Part shown: positions 8,954 through 13,317 of the stretch, piece by piece
Position numbering within the stretch: position 1 is the first letter of the stretch
Layout: each line of letters begins with the position of its first letter
Assembly (NCBI GenBank): GCA_001584585.1
Contig: LSYV01000042.1
Coordinates: 1,040,779 to 1,054,095 of the forward strand
Source of the DNA: Gonium pectorale
Lineage: Eukaryota; Chlorophyta; Chlorophyceae; Chlamydomonadales; Volvocaceae
Reading direction: 5' to 3'
Length of the DNA stretch: 13,317 bases
Notes under the pieces: model-generated
Database searches by the model: none
The model's input: only the letters and a program-made list of their open reading frames with translations
Told to the model about the DNA's origin: nothing
Position numbers and translations under genes: made by a program

Positions 8954-11900
8954 TCAAGTGGCAGCGGCAATAAGCCGCCCCAGCCCCACGGGCTTCAGCG
9001 CATCGCCCATTTCGCCGGCATCGTCCCCGCGATCCACCAGGTCGCCCTGACCCAGCTGGCCCCAGTTGTTGTAGCTGTGGGCGGGCGAGGGAGGATGGGA
9101 GTACAGGGTGCGGGAAGATGGGGTGAGGGCTCAGCCTGGTAGGGCCTAGCTGGCATGGTTGTTGCAGCCGGCGTGATCAGGACGGGTTCCTCTGCTGCGC
9201 CTGACAACCTTAAACCGCCGTCTTCTGTCTTGCCTCCCTGCCCAGCCACTCACCCCCAGCACTTGACCAGGCCGCCCGGCTGCAGGACTACGCAGGCGTG
9301 GTTGAGCCCACCCGAAAGGGCAGACACGTTCAGCCCTCTGCCCAGTTCCACGGGCTTCAGGCCGGCGCCCATCTGGCGGGGACCGTCGCCGTGGTTCACC
9401 TGCTCGCCGAGGCCCAGGCGGCCATTGTGCCAGTCCCTGGGGAAAGCAGGGTGTCGGGAACGGCAGGGTAGATGGGATGAAGAAAGATGGGGGGCCAACA
9501 GCGCCAGGCCTCGAGAAAAACACGGAAGGCGGACGGGACGGGGGGTTGGGTCCGCTTCTTGTACAGCGAAAACGCTCAGACTTAGCAGCACGTTTTCTGC
9601 CTCCCTCGTCTCTCCTGCTCTTACCCCCAGCATTTGACCACGCCTCCTGGCTGCAGCAGTGCGCAGCTGTAACCCGAGCCCGCGGACAGGGCGACGGCGG
9701 TCAGGCCCGGACCCAGGTCCACGGGCTTTAGCGCATCGCCCATTTCCCCGGGCTGGTCGCCGCGGTTCTCCGTGTCCCCCTGACCCAGCTCGCCGCCGCT
9801 GTTGACTCTGGGGATAGAGGTGAGCAGTGAGGGGTGGCGAGTGTGCCGGGGTTTGGGAACGCGAAGGCGAGGCAAAAAGACGGTAACAGCATGGCAAGGA
9901 AGGGGCACCCCTGGGGCCCACGGATACTGGCAATGGAAGGGGCTCACACGCTGATCCCCGACCCCTGTTCCATGCACATCCTACTTCAACTAACCCTCGC
10001 GTTGGACGAATGTTCCCCGACCGACCGACCGCAGCAGCAGCGCGCAGGCATCGTACCAACCCCACCCCGCCGAGGTGAACATTGTAAGCGCAGCTGCCTC
10101 AGTTGTTGACGGTCTTGACCATAATCGCCCCTGCATCCGTCACGTCCTCACTCACCCCCAGCACTTGACGAGGCCGCCCGGCTGCAGCAGCGCGCAGGTG
10201 TGGTACCAGCCAGCCGACACGGCGACGGCGCTGAGGCCCGTTCCCAGCGCCACAGGCTCAAGCGAGTTGCCCATTTGGTCTGGCCGGTCACCCCTGTTCC
10301 AGGTGTCGCCCTGCCCAAGCTGCCCAAAGTTGTTCGCGCTGTGCCATTCGCGTGGAGGCACGGGCAGACAAGGGAGGTGCGGCAAGGGTGGGCATGGGTG
10401 GTGTGTGGGGGATTTGATGCAAGTAGGTGACTGAGCAAAAAAGGGAGTGCACACGTCCACTGACACAGGCAACTGGTAGCGGTGACGTACGTGGGCATTG
10501 GGCTGAGCCGATAGTCCAATTTGGGCGCGTTGCTTTATTGCGCAATGGCAGAGTTGTTCATCTTCTCGTTTGGGGACGCGGGGGAGGGATTTTCCCATTG
10601 ATAGCAATGGGGTAGCAATGAACAGGGAAGCGCAGCACGGCACCTGTTGCATACCACCAATGCCGGCGTCAGGATCCGTAGGGGACCCACGTTTCCCCTC
10701 CCTCACTCACCCCCAGCACTTGACGATGCCTCCTGGCTGCAGCAGCGCGCAGGTGTGGTGCGCCCCGCCCGTGACGGCAGTGGCCGCCAGAGGCACCTGG
10801 GGCCCCGGCAGCAGCCCGCTGCCCACTTGGCCTAGCCACACTGGCCGCAGGTTGATGCCCATGTCCGTGGGGACGGAGGGCCAGCGGGGCCGGGTGTCAC
10901 CCTGGCCCAGCTGACCAGCTGGGTTGGACCTGCACAGGTTGACACGGTTTGCAACACCGGCAAGAGTCAGAGATGTTTGCGATGGTGATAGCGTGGGCGC
11001 CCCATGGCCGGATGGGACACCGCATTACACGTTTGAGCGCCATCTCCTTTTGAGAGAGGACTGGCTGCATTTGGACCCGCCGGCTGAAACGCACCACCTT
11101 CCCCTGGTTGCTCACCCCCAGCACTTGACAAGGCCGCCGGGTTGGAGTACCGCACATGCTTGCAGGTCGCCCACTCCGATGGCCGACGGCTCCAGGCCAG
11201 CGCCCAGGGGCACGGGCTTCAGGGCCGCCCCCATCTGTCCGTACAGTGATCCGCCAAGATCCCAGTTTCCGTTCAAATTTCTGTGAGGATAGGGGTGGCA
11301 GCGAACATGGGCTGACTCACAAACGGCAATCCATCCCGGGAGCGTTCGTCTCACTACGACTTTTCACAAAGAAACCAAACCCCAGCAGGTGTCCACATCT
11401 CCTTCATCCCGTATTTTCCCCAGCACCTTACCCGCACCCATTATTGACTCCCGCTCTCACCCCCAGCACTTGACGATGCGCCCGCCGGGGCCCGACAGCA
11501 GGGCACAGGTGAAGTAGACGCCCGCCTCTACGTTGCTGATGTTATAACCTGGACCCAGGTCAACGACCTTGAGCATATCACCCAGCTCCCCAGGCTGGTC
11601 GCCCCTGCCGACCGTGTCGCCCAGGCCCAGCTGGCCATAGCGGTTATCACTGGACATAGTGGGTGGGGTGGGGGGGATTTGGAGAACAGTGAGACCATGG
11701 GACGTCTTCTAAGGAGAAGGGCTTGAACAGCGGCAATGTTGGGCGGTATGGCCTCCTCGTATCCCTTTCAGCAATCGTGGCTGCCTCTCCTAGGTATAAC
11801 AGTCGGGGGGGAGGGGGAAGCGGTAGCCATGTGACTCTTCAAGGCACATGTGGGCTGTGGGATGATGGGTGTTGGTTCCGGAAGCAGGTCAGGGTGCGTG

Positions 11901-12119
11901 GCAGGCGGGCACTTGCGTGCATGTGTGAACCATGTGAAAGCAAGCAGGATATATGAACGGCAGGCGAAGCGCCATCCTGGCCGCCCCCCCCGCACACACA
12001 CACGCACGCAGCCCTGGGTCCTCACCCGAAGCACTTGAGGCCACGGGTCCGGGTGGCTGGGTCCTCCAGGACGGCGCACGTGTGTGTGAAGCCAGCGGAC
12101 ACGAAGACGGCGGGGGCGG
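8954..12119 (-). repeat. Array of RCC1-type blade exons
   Basis: Six consecutive exons (11649-11461, 11280-11116, 10929-10711, 10338-10156, 9807-9625, 9436-9254) each encode one full repeat. All begin with one base and end with two bases of the same glycine codon (phase 2-2). Lengths are 189, 165, 219, 183, 183 and 183 nt. The exon before them (12119-12026) carries only the second half of a repeat and the exon after them (9074-8954) only the first half. The donor context TGCTGGGG|GTGAG is repeated almost unchanged at six sites, seen on the plus strand as CCCCCAGCACTTGAC. The blade at 11280-11116 is short and the one at 10929-10711 has a longer, divergent middle. Confidence 0.9.
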
Positions 12120-12896
12120 CTGGGGGCAGAGGGACAGGGGTTGGCAGGGACAGGGCCCGGGATGGGGCGACGCGGAGACGGGGGGGTGCATTGTACTGCA
12201 CGAGATTTCGCGGGCTGTGCCTATGCAAAGGCTAACAGGCTAGCAGGCTGGGCCCTAAAGACAGCCAGGCCATGCCTCTCATGGAGCACATGTGCAGTGT
12301 GAGGTCTGGCTCCCGACTCACGCAGCGCGACGGCGATGCAAATCCGCGCGCCCTTCTTGAGCTTGGGGCAGGCGACGCCGGGGTTCAGGGCCGCGAAGTC
12401 CGCCTTGCTCCACTTCTTGTTTGCGATCAGCCACACGCTGGTGCAGGTGTCGCCCGCCTTGGCCGTGACGTACTTGGCGCAGGCTGGCGGCGGCGACGCT
12501 GCAGGGTACGGAGGAGTCATCGTGTTGGGCGTCGATGCCAGCGAGCAAGGCGGGAAGCGCTTGCCATAACAAAGGGGTTGCTCCAGGCGGTGACGTGCGC
12601 TGCGTGTGTGCGTCGTTACAAGTGCGGCGCACAACCGTGAAGGGCTGACTCGAAAGCCAGGAGTGCGAAGGTTGGGGCCCTTCCGCTTCTACCCACCGGC
12701 GGACTCGGCGACCACCAGCAGTAAGGCCGCCGATACTGCCAGCAGCAGCACAGGCGCCGCGGGTTGCGTTGCCTGCAGAGGGCAGGAGGACCGCGTGTCT
12801 CTTTCTTTCACGTCATGCTACAGCCAGGGCCGTTGGGAAGAAGCTGTTGGCAGGGGAGCAGGACTGAATGGTTTAGTCACTCACCGATCGAGGCAT
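8954..12896 (-). CDS. Secreted LysM-RCC1 beta-propeller protein, 533 aa, eleven exons
   Basis: Exons, in reading order: 12896-12885, 12772-12697, 12498-12322, 12119-12026, 11649-11461, 11280-11116, 10929-10711, 10338-10156, 9807-9625, 9436-9254, 9074-8954 (stop TGA 8956-8954). Every donor is GT (mostly GTGAG), every acceptor AG, and the phases agree throughout. Residues 1-29 form a signal peptide (MPRS, then a Leu/Val/Ala core, ending AESA). Residues 36-88 are a LysM domain of the eukaryotic cysteine-containing type. From about 90 to the end there are RCC1-type repeats with the pattern N.GQLGQGD, RGD.PG.MG, LKPV.LG, SAG..H.CALL, VKCWG. LysM binds N-acetylglucosamine-containing polymers in characterised families, so a wall, matrix or surface role is likely. 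Export and paired cysteines argue against the nuclear Ran-exchange role of classical RCC1. The start at 12896 lies in AACAACAATGCC and feeds directly into the signal peptide exon. No TGTAA signal was found downstream on this strand before the HAD gene. Introns of 348-376 nt (9808-10155, 10339-10710, 11650-12025) hold nothing else recognisable. Confidence 0.9.
11993..12010. repeat. CA-rich microsatellite in a LysM-RCC1 intron
   Basis: A CA run with CACGCACGCA at its right end lies just outside the donor of the half-blade exon at 12026. It is not related by flanking sequence to the CA runs in the HAD introns. Confidence 0.7.
12322..12498 (-). other. LysM domain exon
   Basis: This single exon (phase 1 at both ends) encodes almost the whole LysM domain. 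After a short SPPP linker come YVTAKAGDTC, then FAALNPGV, then LKKGARICI, which match the LysM pattern Y.V.AGDTC, F..LNP, L..G..ICI. Cysteines at about residues 36, 48, 73 and 82 resemble those of plant and fungal LysM domains. A phase 1-1 exon is a typical unit for domain insertion. Confidence 0.88.
12697..12896 (-). other. Start exon and signal peptide exon of the LysM-RCC1 gene
   Basis: Exon 1 contributes only four codons (12896-12885, MPRS) before a GTGAGT donor at 12884. Exon 2 (12772-12697) begins after a strong C/T-rich acceptor ending CTGCAG and encodes the hydrophobic core VLLLAVSAALLLVVAESA. In the exon 2 frame a stop lies upstream with no ATG after it, so a separate start exon is required. 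The only suitable ATG found that ends in phase 0 at a strong donor is the one at 12896. Signal cleavage after AESA is likely. Confidence 0.8.
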
Positions 12897-13317
12897 TGTT
12901 GTTTCGGGAGAGCACAGCGAACGTGCTGCCTCGCAGCGGCGACTTTGAGCAGTTCAGTTCAGGTGTGTTTACTTGCAGCTGCAGCTGTCATTTAGGTACC
13001 TTTACTCTGAAGGTAATGAATATACAGACGGCGGTCATGACGCCTGAGCTGGCACTCTGTGGATATGAACTCCAGGATCTAACAGCCTATAACCTGAAAT
13101 GCCTAGGACCATAAGCATATCTGGCGAAAGTAATCAGTCCCTCTCCTACGCGAGAAGGACGCGCGTTTGGGGCATATTGGTGTGGCCGTTGGCCAACCGC
13201 CGGGCGTGCTCTCCGGAAATACACCGGCTGCAGCCCCTGCTCGCTGCACATTTCCCAGCCAAATGCTGTTGACTACTTCGCCACCGGCGAGCTTTTGTGG
13301 TTCGCCACCGTGGTGAC
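12897..13317 (-). promoter_or_regulatory. Upstream region of the LysM-RCC1 gene
   Basis: No coding exon is firmly supported here. On the minus strand a TATATT lies at 13024-13019, about 125 bases upstream of the ATG, at a plausible distance for a TATA box with a short 5' UTR. GC content is lower around it. At the right edge, plus-strand bases 13259-13317 follow a TTTCCCAG and read PNAVDYFATGELLW, which could be the first bases of an exon of a neighbouring gene; the piece is too short to judge. Confidence 0.3.

Noticed and set aside
8954..9074. Last RCC1 exon as a truncation caused by a breakpoint or insertion
   Set aside because: The missing half repeat is present at the N-terminal end of the array, so ring closure explains it better. 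It remains possible because the sequence character changes soon after the stop.
9250..10065. A continuous 271-codon minus-strand frame as a single RCC1 exon
   Set aside because: It reads through the intron between 9624 and 9437, and its 5' part is intron and out of the blade frame of exon 9807-9625. The blade pattern and splice sites give two separate 183-nt exons.
9249..12030. Regularly spaced CCCCCAGCACTTGAC copies as a CRISPR or mobile-element repeat
   Set aside because: Spacing is irregular, and each copy sits at an exon end, encoding VKCWG plus the donor site. Exon duplication accounts for them.
12221..12634. In-frame initiation just upstream of the LysM exon
   Set aside because: The stretch before the domain is not like a signal peptide, and an acceptor CTGCAG at 12499-12504 fits in phase with the upstream signal peptide exon.
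13259..13317. Possible first bases of a plus-strand exon (PNAVDYFATGELLW)
   Set aside because: Only 59 bases are visible, with no recognisable family and no donor site, so it is not called as a gene.

Overview
This window looks like nuclear DNA of a green alga (Chlorophyta, probably a chlamydomonad or relative). It is GC-rich with CA microsatellites. Its genes are split by many short introns with GTGAGT- or GTGCGT-type donors and C-rich tracts ending in CAG. The proteins are eukaryotic in organisation. The assignment to green algae is an inference from style; no rRNA or organelle marker is present.

Layout. (1) Bases 1-575 hold the last two exons of an upstream HAD-hydrolase paralog whose penultimate exon carries two one-base insertions. 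(2) Bases 576-2739 are non-coding; the first part (to about 1203) is the duplicated 3' flank of that gene and the rest is the upstream region of the next gene. (3) Bases 2740-6350, plus strand, hold a complete eight-exon gene for a 283-residue Cof-type HAD phosphatase with all four catalytic motifs. (4) Bases 6351-8953 lie between two convergent genes: first the second copy of the duplicated 3' flank, then (about 7505-8950) a lower-GC block with broken, coding-like minus-strand frames that I cannot name. (5) Bases 8954-12896, minus strand, hold an eleven-exon gene for a 533-residue secreted protein: signal peptide, one LysM domain, then an RCC1-type beta-propeller. (6) Bases 12897-13317 are the upstream region of that gene.

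The two full gene models were built by hand from splice sites. Reading phase is preserved at every junction, and the exon lengths sum exactly to whole codons (849 nt plus stop, and 1602 nt including stop).

The most interesting object is the LysM-RCC1 gene. Six full propeller blades are each encoded by one phase 2-2 exon, the flanking exons each supply half a blade, and every blade has a cysteine pair. The domain combination, the one-exon-one-blade layout and the apparent N/C closure make it a good candidate for a little-described algal wall or surface lectin-like protein. The HAD locus shows a tandem duplication, including one intron block that is more conserved between copies than the adjacent coding exon. 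The two loci show no obvious functional link; they simply converge.
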